DNA of 64,000 nt. It comes from Cryptomeria japonica. Taxonomy: Eukaryota > Streptophyta > Pinopsida > Cupressales > Cupressaceae. The number at the start of each line of letters is the position of its first letter. Position 1 is the first letter of the stretch. Shown piece by piece: positions 22,271 to 33,951 of this stretch. A model generated the notes under the pieces. That model was not told where the DNA came from. It saw nothing but the letters and a program-made list of their open reading frames with translations, and made no database searches. The stretch covers positions 672,831,823-672,895,822 of the forward strand of contig NC_081412.1 of NCBI RefSeq assembly GCF_030272615.1. The letters are read 5' to 3'. The translations under genes were made by a program, and so were the position numbers.

Positions 22271-23640
22271 AGGAAAAGTGAGCACTTGGCACACTGCTTA
22301 AAGAATACATTGATGTCTTTTCTTGGTCCTATGATGACCTGAAGGAGTTTAGAAATGGGCATTTCCAGCATCAGATTCTGTTGAAGCCAGGTGCTTCTCC
22401 ATTTAGACAAAAATTGAAGAATTTTAACCCCATTATGGTAGATGCAATTTTTAAGGAAGTTGATAAAATGCTTAAGGCCAGAATCATATATCCAATTCAT
22501 CATTCTACCTGGGTAGCCAACATTGTGCCCATAAGAAAGAAGAATGGGGAAATTTGTATTTGTGTTGATTTTCAAAATTTGAATCAGGCGAGTCTGAAGG
22601 ACAACTACGCTTTACTTAATATGGACCACATTTTGCAGATGGTGTCCTGGTCAGAGATGATGTCAATGTTGGATGATTTTTCTGGTTACAATTAGATTAG
22701 TGTAGCAGAGCATGAACAACACAAGACAACATTTATTACTCCATGGGGAACATTTGCATATAACCACATGCCATTTGGTTTAATAAATGCTAGGGCCACT
22801 TTTCAAAGGGCTATGGATTCCTCTTTTAAGGATTTTCGAGATAGAATTATTGTTGTTTACCTAGATGATCTCATAGTGTTTTCAAAAGAAAGGAAAAATC
22901 ATTTTAGAGACTTGAGTGCAGTACTGCAACGTTGTCGTGAGCACGAAGTCTCTTCAAATCCAAAGAAATTAGTTTTCTGTGTCACAGAGGGCAAATTGTT
23001 AGGACACATTGTCTCAAAGGAAGGAGTCAAGATCGATCCCGAGAGGGTTAATGCAATTCAACGTCTTAGTTTACCTTCTAACCAGACGGGAGTAAGATCG
23101 TTCTTTGGTCAAGTGAATTTCTTAAGAAGATTTGTTCCAGAGTTTGCAGAGACCAAAAAACACATCATTAGCTTGTTAAGTGAGCAACATCCTTTCAAGT
23201 GGACTGAAGAGGCCAAAGATGCTTTCGAAAGAATTAAAGGTTTAGTTGCAAATGCACCTACTCTTATCAATTCAGATTTCACAAAGGACTTCATTTTGTA
23301 TTGTTATGCATCAGAGCATATGATGTCAGGGATTCTATTATAGTTGGATGAAAATGGAGCTGAAGCACCTATAGCGTTCATGAGTAGTCCGCTCTAGAAG
23401 CATGAGCTTAAGTATTCACTTTTGGAGAAACATGCCTATGCTGTAGTAAAAGCCATGAAATAGCTTCGGTACTATATTTTGCATTCTCACTCTTTAGTTT
23501 TTGTCCCAGATTCGGCAGTAAAAAGCATTTTAACTCAACAAGAGGTTGGACTAAATAAGAGAGAAACTTGGGTAACAAAAATTTAGGATTATGACTTAGA
23601 TATTCACCCTACGAAGAAAGTCAAAGGACAAGGCTTATGC
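22271..23640 (+). pseudogene. Gypsy-A reverse transcriptase with degenerate RNase H
   Basis: RT blocks in order: LLKPGASPFRQKLK, VDKMLKARIIYPIHHSTWVANIVPIRKKNG, VDFQNLNQAS, MMSMLDDFSGYN, TPWGTFAYNHMPFGLINARATFQRAM and the catalytic VVYLDDLIVFS near 22852-22884. Then LGHIVSKEGVKIDPERVNAI. The following RNase H (23260-23640) has LYCYASEHMMSGIL, where the first catalytic Asp (normally TDAS) is Tyr. YSLLEKHAYAVV keeps the Glu. TAGs at 22693, 23341, 23395, 23461 and 23584 all replace Gln. The lost Asp fits takeover by the extra RNase H upstream. Confidence 0.92.
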
Positions 23641-24973
23641 ATGTTGATAGTGGAAAATAAGGTGGAAACTGAAGCCGAGTTTCCATTAACTCTTTTTGTT
23701 GGATTGTCGGATACTTGGTTCTCTGATGTGGCCTATTATTTAACTTATGGTAGCTGCCCAAGCCATTTGTCAGCAAAAGAACAAAGGAATTTAAAGTTAA
23801 AAGCTGCTAAGTATGTAATTTGGTGGGATGTTTTATACAAAAAGGGTTTAGATGGAACATATTTAAGGTGTGTAGATAAACCTCAACAACAAAAGCTCCT
23901 GGAGGCCTATCATGGTGAAGCTTGTGGTGGACACTTCTCATCATCTGTTACTACTTTCAAAATTCCGAGGAATTGTTTTTATTGGCCCAACATGTTTAGA
24001 GATGCATATATTTATGTTAAAGAGTGTGAGAAATGTCAACTCTTTTCTGGAAAGCCACATTTGGTAGCTTTGCCTCTAAGGCCCATAGTAATAGATGAAC
24101 ATTTCAAGTAATGGGGCATTGATTTCATAGGCCCAATAAACCCTCATTCTAGTGCTAGTCATACGTATATTTTGATAGTAACTAACTACTTTACCAAGCG
24201 GGTAGAAGCCATTCCTACTAAAAAGGCGAACTTAGAGGTTTTGTGTAGTTTTCTCAAGGATTACATCCTAGTTCATTTTGGGGTTCCCCAAAAGATTGTG
24301 GCAGATAATGCATCATATTTCTCCTCTAAAGAGTTGACTATGTTTTGCTATGATCATCAGATTACTATCTCGCATTCCTCTGATTACTTTCCACAGGGTA
24401 ATGGGTTGGTAGAATCTAGCATCAAGAACTTGATAGCCATCATTAAGAAGTTAGTTGATGAAAGTGCTCGGAATTGGCATAAGAAGATATATGAGGCTTT
24501 GTGGGTAGATAGAACCATGCCCAAGAGGGCCATTGGAATGGCACCTTTTGAACTTGTGTATGGCATAGGAGCAAAACTTTCTTTGCCTCTGGAATTATCA
24601 GCAGCCAAGCTGCAAATAGTAGTGGAAGATTCCTTCTTTCAAAATGCTTTGGAGATAAGAATTATGTATCTAACGAAGTTGGAAGAGGAGAGAGAGCTGC
24701 TGGTAGATAGAATTTTAGAACATTAGAACCGAGTGAAGAGGATTTTTGACATGTGAGCTTGACCAAGAGGTTTCCTAATAGGGGATGAGGTGCTGTTATG
24801 GGATAAAAGGAGAGAGCCAAAAGGTGCTCACAACAAGTTTGATTCATTATGGAAAGGCCCTTTCAAGATCTATGAAGCAGTTGGGACAAAATGCTTTCAG
24901 ACTTAGCTACACTAACAAAATGATTATGCCCTATACCTACAATGGGCAAGATCTCAAGCTCTACAAATTGTAA
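23641..24973 (+). pseudogene. Gypsy-A integrase
   Basis: N-terminal zinc-binding HHCC: HGEACGGH then CEKCQ near 23910-24035. Core: WGIDFIGPI (first Asp, near 24118), VADNASYF (second Asp, near 24303), NGLVESSIKNL (Glu), with the Asp-Glu spacing exactly 35 residues. C-terminal GPY/F-type end: DEVLLWDKRREP and SLWKGPFKIYE near 24783-24873. No chromodomain seen. Breaks are a TAA at 24109 and a TAG at 24724 (both Gln positions) and a frameshift near 24780. Inserts element DNA into the chromosome. All catalytic residues remain readable. Confidence 0.92.
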
Positions 24974-25113
24974 ATCCTATGATCAAGATTTTTGTATATA
25001 GTAGCTTAGGTGTTCTTGGTTGTGTGTCCCCTTTTTGTTTTAGTCTTGTAAAACCAGAGTCTATGAGTTCTTTGCATTTTCCTTTGAAAAATACAATCCC
25101 CACTCAGAGCCAA
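24974..25113 (+). other. Spacer between integrase and 3' LTR; no clear polypurine tract
   Basis: 140 bp with pyrimidine-rich runs. The last bases before the LTR are CCCCACTCAGAGCCAA, which is not purine-rich. A GAAAAATA near 25087 is the only short purine run. Confidence 0.6.
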
Positions 25114-28100
25114 TGTTACTGCGTCATTTATTCCTCATGGTAAGAGTGAGTCATCCTTTCAATTTTTCTATTGGAATCCTAATTCATGCTATAATACCTT
25201 GGTTCAAGTTCTTAATGCATCTATAAATCCTTTTTCTTGTCATTTAAGTTAGGTTCAGATAATTGGTTGAACTCTATGAACACGTTGAACCATTTTGAAC
25301 TGGGTTTGAACCATTTTGAACTGGGTTCAACAGGTTCATTTAGGTTCCATAGGTTCCAAGGTGTTCGAGAAAGGTTTTTCATACTAATGTTTTCTCTAAA
25401 GTGTCTTGCAGTGGCTCTTCTAAAAAGTTCCTTATTCGGTGATATAACACTTTATTTTTCATCGGGTGTTGAACTTACTGAAATAAGTTCAAGGGGTTCA
25501 AATATGTTCAACATGTTCATTGTAACTCAAGTGGTTAGCAGTTTGGAGTGGTGTACATCTTAAACCATTCGAACACTCATGAAGTTTGTTCAGGATGTTC
25601 ATATGTGTTCAATATTGGTGAGTCCCATGGGTTTTAATTATTTGATAGTACATTCATTGCCAAATACGAAGAGGCAGAACCATATCTTAAGTGATGTCAC
25701 TCCTTGATTTTTTGAAGTAAGTAATCATTTTGGGAACTAGCAGTTACTTAAAAAATGTCGCCATGCATTCAATGCATGCATGCAAGGTCTAATCCACAAA
25801 CTTGCCACACTCAGACTAAAATTTTGAAATTATTGCATTTAATGTATTTGTATCATTGCTTTCCCTAATAAGGTGTGAAGAATTGTTAGTATTCGGCTTT
25901 TGTTCCTTGCTACTGTATCTTTGTGTGTTTTTCCTAGATAGGAGTCTTTCTTGCTGCTAGTCATCGTCTGATTGTTCAACTATGAAGGTGAGTCTTTCCT
26001 TTTTCTCCCCAGTGGTTTTCCTTGCATTTTCCCTCATACAAAAGGTTTTTCTATAATCAATTTAGGTTTATTGTTTGAAATTATGAAGTCCACAATGCAT
26101 TTGTTTGGAAATGTTTTTAGCCTGGCATCCACAAAACCCATAGTTAGTGATACTGATCTAAAAGGGGAAAACCTTGAAGTGTTGAAAGAAAGGGTGTTCA
26201 AGAGGATTGATAAGTCTTTTGGTGTGGAGATTTTGAGTAGTGGTCTTGTAGAAGCCGCAACCGTTCCCCCAACAATTCCTTGTCTAGAGTTGATTCGAGA
26301 ATGTATTTCTAGATATGACACAGTGTCTGAAACCATTAGGAGAGATAATGGAAAAACCCTTCTTGCCATTAATCGTGAGGTAATTTCTTCAGTCTTTAAG
26401 ATACCTAAGTACTAGTTCTCCAACTTTTCTCCCACTCAATCAATCACCGAGTTCAATGCTGACAGAGTCGGGCATTGAAACAATGTAGTGAAATTCTGGT
26501 TGAAGGTTCCTCAAAGAGGTGGTTCAAGGTTACCCAAGAATCCTAATAAGAACCACATGCTACCATATATTCATGATGTGATGCTTTTGTTGCACCGAGC
26601 CAGAGGTTCTACTAAGGCTTATAGCTTCAATGACTGGATTTATTGTTATGTGCAACTGGTTCTAGAAGGGAAGCAATATTTGGATTGGGCTGAATTGATT
26701 GCCAATTCAATGAGAGAGCACATGAGTCTGGCTAAGTAGTTCCAACAAAACTTCTTTATTTCCTCATATCTCTTGTATTGTTTGGCTTGTGTTGAAGAGT
26801 TAACTGGTATACCAGAACAACTCACTGAGGAAGATGTCCTTGTATATGAGTTTTATCCTTTGTTGCAAAAAGATAAATCTTTGCAAGATTTCAGAAGGGT
26901 AAACAATGTTTTCCTGGGTGATACGTGTCATGAATTGAAGAGTGCAAAAGCTAAAAGGATTTTTGATGATGCACAAACTTTGATAAAGAGGTTTGGTAGT
27001 TTCTACATCCAGTTCTCATGCTTTTGTTATATACGGGTAGGAGGTTTTGAAGAGGAACCCTTCAAGCTTCCTCACTTTTATTCTGATTGTTTTTTTCTAG
27101 GAGAAGTGTGCAGGTAACTAACCTCTATAATCAAAATGGCACAGCCTAAGGACAAATGGGAAGGTCATTTTCCAATACAATTAGGTGTGTTGTCTTGCAG
27201 TTCAATGTCTGATGCCCTGAGTATAGGAGCAGACCTCAAGAATTTTAATTTTTCTCTATATTCTGAAAGAAAAGGTTTTGATAACAAAGGATTTTCCCGA
27301 AGCCTTGGCCTAATGCCTTATCTCCGCATGCCACTATTAGAAGATTTCTGGGAAGATTGTATAGATGAACTTGAAGTTTTTAAGAGGGAAAACATGAGAT
27401 TGGTGTTAGAACAAGTTGTCTCTTTGCAAATAAAGTTAGATACTAAAGGGATCGAAGAGGATTATCTTGAATTATTCAAGCCAAGGTATTTGGTTCATGC
27501 AGAGACTGAAATGTCTCCAATTAACTGGGATGAGGAGGAGAATGATGATATACAATTGAGGACCAAAGGAGTTCTAGAAAGAACCATGACATGGGTGGCT
27601 AATAAGAAAGCAATGAAGTCAACCATTAAGTCTCATTCTACAAGAAGTAATAAGGATCATCTATCTTCACCAAAGTGTCTTTCTAACAGTGCTCCTATTC
27701 GTGCAGGTAAGGATAACAAGTCACCCCAGCTTAGACACAGGTCTAGTTCAACTTTGGATTTTCGTACTCCTCGGCATACTCGGTCATGAAGTGCCGTCCA
27801 AAGAAAGATGGATCAGACAAAGGATATGGGGGTAAAGGATGCTATGCTCGATGCTCAGATATTTGAAATTGAAGATTTGGACGGTGAAGTTGCTAGTGCT
27901 CTGGATTCTCAAATAGTGACTGTGGCTATGACCCCACCTTCAGAGATGATCAAAGGAACTACTCATTCCGGTGCAACCCCTAAGTGGTTGACTACCTCAG
28001 TGAACAACAAAAGGAGTTTTCTTCCTATGAGCATTCCAATTCAGGAAATGGTTGTTAAATACATAGAGAAGAATCCAAAGCCGAAAAGGTTCAAGACTGT

Positions 28101-30140
28101 CACTCACCTAAATGATGATGAGGAAACTGGAAAATGGGTTGCTGAGATCGCCTCATATAAACCTAAGGATAAAAACAAGGTGGTTGGCCCTAATGATTTT
28201 GAGATCACAAAGGTGGAGTTGGGAAAAATGAGCAGAGATATAGACAACCACTTTTTCCAAGTGTCGGCAAAGAAAATGCTTACTAGGTCAGAGAAGGATG
28301 GGCGAGAGAAGAGAGAACTAAAGCGACACATAAGTGTTTTAGCTCAGTTCATCGATAGTATTGGTTGCCTTGGGGCATTTCCAATATCTCATGCTAATGA
28401 GAATTTCGACCCAACTTCATCGAAAAACAAAAGGTTAATGAACCAAGTTCAAAGGGCCAAGAGCATTGCTGAATCTATGGAGAAATGGATTGAACGGATA
28501 ATCAAAGATGGCGAGAAGTACATTACTAACTCCCAAAGATTATGTGATGAAATACAGGGTCTTATTTCTGAGGTTCAAAACTAGCATGTGTCATGGGAGA
28601 AGGAAGAGCACAAATGGCAGAATGTCCTGCCTCTGTTTGCCAAAATAGAAGAATATGGAGCTACCAGGTTTTTGACAAGACACTCAATTAAGCTGGTGGC
28701 CGATGAATGTCATCTTTTTGTGCTGAAGAAAACCATAATGTGGCAAGTGCTTAGCTTCAAATTTGTGATTACCGATGCAAAGACCTCTGTTTATGAACTC
28801 TAGGATCTTCAAAGTAGCATAGTCAATGATAATAAGGTGGTTAATCCTGATCATGATTGGTAGTTGGGAATTTGCGGTTTGAGCACACAAGATGCAATCA
28901 AATCCTTTTGGATGAACATGGAGAAGATCAGAGCCAAGGGTAGTTTCACGCCAGAAGATATAACCAGGGTGGATTGGATTGAATCTATGACTTTCATTGG
29001 GAATGAGCAATTACCGAAACATTCTGAGAAGATGGTGCAACACAGGTGGAACAAAGAGGTGGCGAAGGCAAAGCTCAATGAAATGAAAGTTCTGAGCCAA
29101 TCCATGGTTCAAGAACTTACAACTGCTCACGATGCCCATGAAAGTGGAGAGGATGATGATGATGGAAATATGGCATAATGCATTAATTTAGGGCTAGTTT
29201 CCTTTATTTTTGTAAATTCTCATGGTTATGCAAAGACTTTGGGACATCTGTCCCAAAATACTTCTTTTTGGTTTCGTAACTATTTATGGGGGGTGGTCGA
29301 GTTTTTAGGGAGACCTCCCCTATTTTAAACTATAAATTAAGTAAAGGTAGGGGATAAAGGGGTTAGATTTAGTGACTAATTCTAGGAGTTTTTTGCTCCA
29401 TTTTTTGGATATTTTTCTATTTTATCAAAGGAAGAATTAGACTGTTAGAACCTGGAATGGAAGAAGATTTGTAGATGTATTTTTGTGTCTTTGTCACATA
29501 AGGATATATATATATGAAATCTGATCATATTATTTTTGGGAGAAGGAAAATCTGTGTATTTTGAATCTGAATAGATGCATGTCTTTGCATATGTTTATCT
29601 GATGAAGTAATAGTAATGATCTTTGCATATGTTTATCTGATGAAGTAACAGTAATGATCTTTCCATTATAGTAACTTATTATTCCTCTAATGTTCTTTCC
29701 TTTGAATGTTTTGTTTATTTTAGAAAAGATTCATGATCAGGAGCAGATTTATTTTTCTTTAAATCTGTTCATCCTTTATTAGATCTGCGAAAGAAGTATA
29801 TTGAACTTTGTTTCAGTTGTTGTGGTTACATACATTGAAAAGTCAAGAAAATGGTTTTTTTTTTTTGTCTTTTTTAAACATGTGAAGAATTTCAGCCTTT
29901 CATCCAAGAATGAAATAGGTGGCCTTACATGCTTTTGGGTTAAGAGCTTCTATTTAGAAATAAAAAGTTTAGCACATTCCTTGAAAAACTAAGATAGGGA
30001 GCTGTACCTATGCAAAAATTCAGAGGGAAGTGATTTGAACAACACTTACCCAACTATTTGGTGAAACACTTGTTCTTAGAATAAGGTAACAGAGTTCAAG
30101 ATTAATCATCTAAAAAAAAGAGCAAATTTTTTCACTAACA
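25114..30140 (+). repeat. Gypsy-A 3' LTR (5027 bp)
   Basis: Same structure as the 5' LTR. Its 61 extra bases come mostly from a duplicated GAACCATTTTGAACTGGGTTT near 25287-25330 and a duplicated unit of about 39 bp (TTTGCATATGTTTATCTGATG...) near 29590-29660. Ends CACTAACA, followed by TSD TAGTG. Non-coding parts: 25114-25970 and 29179-30140. Confidence 0.92.
26083..29178 (+). pseudogene. LTR-borne frame of about 1,030 codons, right copy (best preserved), unknown function
   Basis: One uninterrupted frame (also open upstream to 25972) with no indel, broken by only eight stops at 26413, 26476, 26737, 27115, 27787, 28582, 28801 and 28861. Six of these are sense codons (CAG or CAA) in the left LTR. 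The two TGA stops (26476 and 27787) are shared and would derive from CGA. The protein has an N-terminal mixed region with FSNFSPTQSITEFNADRVGH, a middle with LACVEELTGIPEQLTEEDV, and MAQPKDKWEGHFP at 27136, a possible second start. A Lys/Glu-rich helical half (27808-28584) and an acidic tail GEDDDDGN follow. No signal peptide or membrane segment. I know no family; a regulatory or RNA-binding role is speculation. Confidence 0.78.
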
Positions 30141-31279
30141 TAGTGTTAACAACAAAAGACACTATCTGTTGGACACTTTCGGCATGTTTGGATCAATGAA
30201 GAATGTTTGATTTTATGTGTTACATGCTCTTGGGACATGTTTTGGTTAGTTGGTATTGACTTGGTAATCGGATGCTATCATACACTCTTGTAAACCTTTA
30301 CCGACATTGGTTTAAGGTTTTACTGGCAGAGCTTTCACTAAGGAATCTTGATAGGATGCATAAGTGGTGTTGGTGTGGCTTCTAGATGGATTTCAAGATG
30401 TTGAAGATGTTCTTTGTTCATGCTTCAACTACTTGAAGACATTTCTTTGGCATGGTGGACCTAGGATAGGTCCAGTGCCTATCTAGGTTATGGACCGATA
30501 TTATGTTAACGTGTACTCTACACGTTACTGAGATTTTTTGGGATGTTTTATGGATTGGTTATTCTTGTTTTGGTGTTAATCCGACATGGCATATCATTGT
30601 AATATGGATTTATGTAATGATCTTATTGTAATATCTTTTAGGTCACCGACCTAATTGGTTTAGGCCTTATGGTTGATATAAAATAATGTAAGATCTCATT
30701 GTACATCAATGGTATGGAATGTAATGTGCTAATATTGTAATATCATTCAGGAAGAGGATTAGATCGATCATAGGTGATCAAATTGGGATTAAGGAAGAGG
30801 TCAAAGGCCTTTGTTATTGAGCTTAATCGGGACTATAATCAGGCATGGTAGATTCTATCTCTCACAGTTCATTATTCTAGATTATTGTCCATTTATCTTG
30901 AGATGGTTGTTGCCTCTCTATAGTCAATGACACTCTTTTGTAATGAGGAGTACACTCTAGGAAGTGTGCCTTCCTGCATGTGTAGGCCCCTCATTATATC
31001 ACATGCTTTCTGTAGAAGTATCATCTGACTGTGGGTAGGCTTCCCACCATGGTTTTTCCCTTTCTGAGTTTTTCGCATACAAATCATGGTGTTATGTGGT
31101 ATGGTTTCTTTTCATTGATTATCTGTTTAATTGTTAAGTTGTATTGTTTTCCAATATCTATTTTTTCTTTACCGATACTTAATCTGGCTAAAGGTTATTA
31201 AGTGGATTAAATGTTATAATCTATTAAAAACTAATTCACCCCCCCCACCCCTCTTAGTTGTTCACCAGTTATCCTAACA
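30141..31279 (+). repeat. Copia-1 5' LTR, right piece
   Basis: Begins with the second TAGTG (30141-30145) and continues the LTR from 14075. Contains a TATA-like GATATAAAATA at about 30675-30685, GTGTAGGCCCC near 30980, GGTTTTTCCCTTTCTGAGTTT near 31052 and the C-run near 31239, and ends ATCCTAACA at 31279. The combined LTR is about 1.23 kb without Gypsy-A. Confidence 0.9.
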
Positions 31280-31281
31280 AT

Positions 31282-31293
31282 TGGTATCAGAGC
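31282..31293 (+). promoter_or_regulatory. Copia-1 primer binding site
   Basis: TGGTATCAGAGC, complementary to the 3' end of plant initiator Met tRNA, two bases after the LTR end. Confidence 0.92.
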
Positions 31294-31337
31294 CTTGGTC
31301 CTCTTTTGTAGAAGCTTAACCTCTTGAGGTAGATCCT

Positions 31338-33950
31338 ATGGTAGCTAACACTTCAAATCCACAGACAACTATTTTCAGAAGAGAAATCCCTAAGCTTGAT
31401 GAAACAAATTATGAGATATGGAAAATTCAAATGGAGACTCATCTTAGATGTCTTGGCAAGGATATTTGGGAGATTACTAAGAAAGGATACACACCTTATG
31501 ATCTGGCATCTGGCTATCCTGCTCCTCTAGACTTGGATAAAAATATTGAGAATGATTGTAGAGCTAGAGAAGCCCTCTTGTGTGCACTTACTGATCAGAA
31601 GATCAGGGGATTGACTGATAAGTCATCAACAAAGGCTATGTGGGACAAATTGAAAACTTTGAATGAAGGTGATCCTATTGTAAAAATTGCTAAACTTGAT
31701 GGTTACCGGGTAAGATATGAAAACTTGAAAGTGTAAGATAATGAAAGAGTAAATGAGATTGTGATGGGAATTCAATGTTATGGAGGATTTTTGAGTGAAG
31801 ATGAAATAGTTTCCAAAGTATTGAGATCCCTTCCACCGACTTAAAAGATGAAGGCAAATGCAATTAATGAGTTGAGAACAATGGAAAACACTTCAGTTAA
31901 TAGAGACATTCTGATTGAGAAATTATCTGCCTTTGAGCTTGAAGAATTTGGATCTTCTGGAGCTGTAAAGTTTGAAACAACTTTTCATGCATCATCATCA
32001 TCATCATCTACCAGAAAAATTAATTGGAAAGTTCTATATGCATAAGAATTGAAAGAAATGAGGATAAAGGATGAAGAATTTGAGTAACTTGAAGCCTTAT
32101 TTGCTAGAAGATTACCTAAAGGTTCGACAGGAAGTAAGTAAGAAGGAAAATCACCTTTTAAATGTTTTGCATGTAATAAGATTAGTCATTTTGCATTTAG
32201 ATGTGTTGAAAGGAATGCAAGGTTTGAGAAAAGAGTTAAGAAATGATTTAAGCCTAACAAAAATAAATATAGATTCAAGAAAAGTAAACAATTCTACATA
32301 GCAGATGAGGAAGGAGTAATTGATGACTCTGGAGATGAACCAACAGAAGACTCTACTAGTGGATCCGACAATGGAAAGGAATGGGTGTTCTATTCTTTAA
32401 AGGAAGATGAACTGAAACGAGCTATCAAAATGAAGAAAAGGACCTGGCAGAAAAAATTTAAGATAAGGATGAATGGGTAATTGATAGTGGATGCTCACAT
32501 CATATGACTGGAGATAAAAGGAAATTTATGTCCATGCAAGAATACAATGGTGGTCAAGTTAGATTTGGAGATGATAAAGCATGTATGATCAAAGGTAGAG
32601 GTATTATTTCTCTGGATGGTAAACATAATACTAATAATATCTATTATGTAGAAGGTTTAAAGCATAATCTTTTGAGTGCTGATCAATTGGTGGATAAGGG
32701 TTTCCAACTTTAGTTCAAAGATAGAAAATGCAAAATCATTAACAAGACTGGTTTGGAGATTGCAACTGGTATTTAGACTAGAGTTAATATATTTCACTTG
32801 AACACTGGTAATAAGATATGTTTGATTTCTCATATTGATGAGTGTTGGTTATGGCATAAGACGTTGTGTCATGTTGATTTTGATTGTATTGTTAAGATCA
32901 GTTGAACTAAGGCAATTAGAGATATACCTAAGATTTTGATGCCTCATAATTTGGTATGTAAGGAATGTTAATTGGGAAAGAAAGTTATAAGTTCTTTTAA
33001 GAGAATACATGATAAATCTAATGATGTACTTGATTTGATTCACATTGACTTATGTGGTCCAACAAGGACTAGAAGATTTCAAGGTGATGGATATTTCATG
33101 CTGATTATTGATGACTATTCTAGGATGATGTGGGTGACTTTTCTAAGGCAGAAGTTTGAAGCCTACGATAAATTCAAGATCTTTAAAGAAAAAGTAGAAA
33201 CTGAAACTGGATTGAAAATAAAATGTCTAAGATCAGATCAAGGCGGTGAGTTCACTTCTGATGAATTTAATAGTTATTGTGAGACAAATGGAATTAGGAG
33301 ACAAATATTTGCACTTAGGACTCCTCAATAGAATGGAGTAATGGAAAGAAAGAACAGAACCATTTTGGATGTAGCAAGATCTAGGATGATGGAAGCCAAA
33401 TTGCCTCATATCTACTAGAGAGAAGCAATGAGTACAACAATATACACATTCAATAGAGTTCACATCAAAGGTGAAACTAGTAAGACCCCTTATGAACTAT
33501 GGTTTGGACATACACCTACTGTTAAGTATTTTAGAATTTTTGAAAGTACATGCTATATCAAAAGAAATGATTCAATTGGAAAGTTTGATCCTAGATGTGA
33601 TGAAGGGATATTTCCTGGTTACTCAATTCAAAGAAAAGCATATAGATGTTATAACAAAATATTGTAGAGAAATTGTGGAGAATGCTAATGTGAAAGTGGA
33701 TGAGTAGTACAAAAATTATTGTATATCATATGATAGGGAACCGATAGTGGAAATAATCATAACTAAACTGGGAATGCTTCAACCGGTATAGGAAGTTGAG
33801 ACAGTTACACCGACACAATAAAAAAAATCAACTATGACTGATGATCAGAGTAGTGAACTTGAAGTTCAGAAGACACCAAGGTATGTAAGATTAAATTATT
33901 CTAAAGATCAAATCATTAGAGATAGGAACAAGGGAGTTATGACTAGAAGA
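31338..33950 (+). pseudogene. Copia-1 gag-protease-integrase
   Basis: Gag starts MVANTSNPQTTIF at 31338, 45 bp after the primer site, with LDETNYEIWKIQMETHL and AMWDKLKTLNEG. A perfect CCHC knuckle, C-x2-C-x4-H-x4-C, is at 32163-32204. Protease WVIDSGCSHHMTGD lies near 32478-32519, after a frameshift near 32455. The integrase has LCHVDFD, VCKEC, IHIDLCGPT, IIDDYSRMMW, RSDQGGEF and NGVMERKN, with Asp-35-Glu spacing. C-terminal part FPGYSIQRKAYRCY to 33660, then a frameshift. Stops are mostly at Gln codons. Coding stops at 33950 in the linker before RT (KDQIIRDRNKGVMTRR), where the next LTR begins. Confidence 0.92.
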
Positions 33951-33951
33951 A

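Larger units (their letters stand above)
14076..30140 (+). mobile_element. Gypsy-A: full-length Ty3/gypsy element (16,065 bp) with about 5-kb LTRs
   Basis: Two long direct repeats, 14076-19041 and 25114-30140, both begin TGTTACTGC. They end CACTAATA (left, mutated) and CACTAACA (right). The 5-bp target duplication TAGTG is exact (14071-14075 and 30141-30145). Between them lie a primer site, gag, aspartic protease, an extra RNase H, RT, a decayed RNase H and integrase, all on the plus strand. LTRs of this length are rare outside Ogre-like gypsy elements. Each LTR contains a large reading frame. The element is dead: many stops plus a few frameshifts. Confidence 0.93.
13981..33951 (+). mobile_element. 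Copia-1: Ty1/copia element, 5' LTR plus gag-PR-IN, split by Gypsy-A and truncated
   Basis: The 5' LTR starts TGTTGGCATT at 13981, is interrupted at 14075 by Gypsy-A, resumes at 30146 and ends CCTAACA at 31279. The primer site follows at 31282. Gag, protease and integrase follow to 33950. At 33951/33952 another LTR begins, so RT, RNase H and the 3' LTR are not seen here. They may lie beyond the window on the far side of the later insertions. Confidence 0.88.

Noticed and set aside
22381-24726. Endogenous pararetrovirus (caulimovirid) instead of gypsy
   Set aside because: The unit has LTRs, target duplication and a DD35E integrase, which caulimovirids lack; no movement protein seen.
19239-24973. 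Abundant in-frame TAG at Gln positions as evidence for a reassigned TAG codon
   Set aside because: The same positions are CAG or CAA in the partner LTR, frameshifts coexist, and CAG-to-TAG is the expected methylation-driven decay in plants. No need for a changed code.
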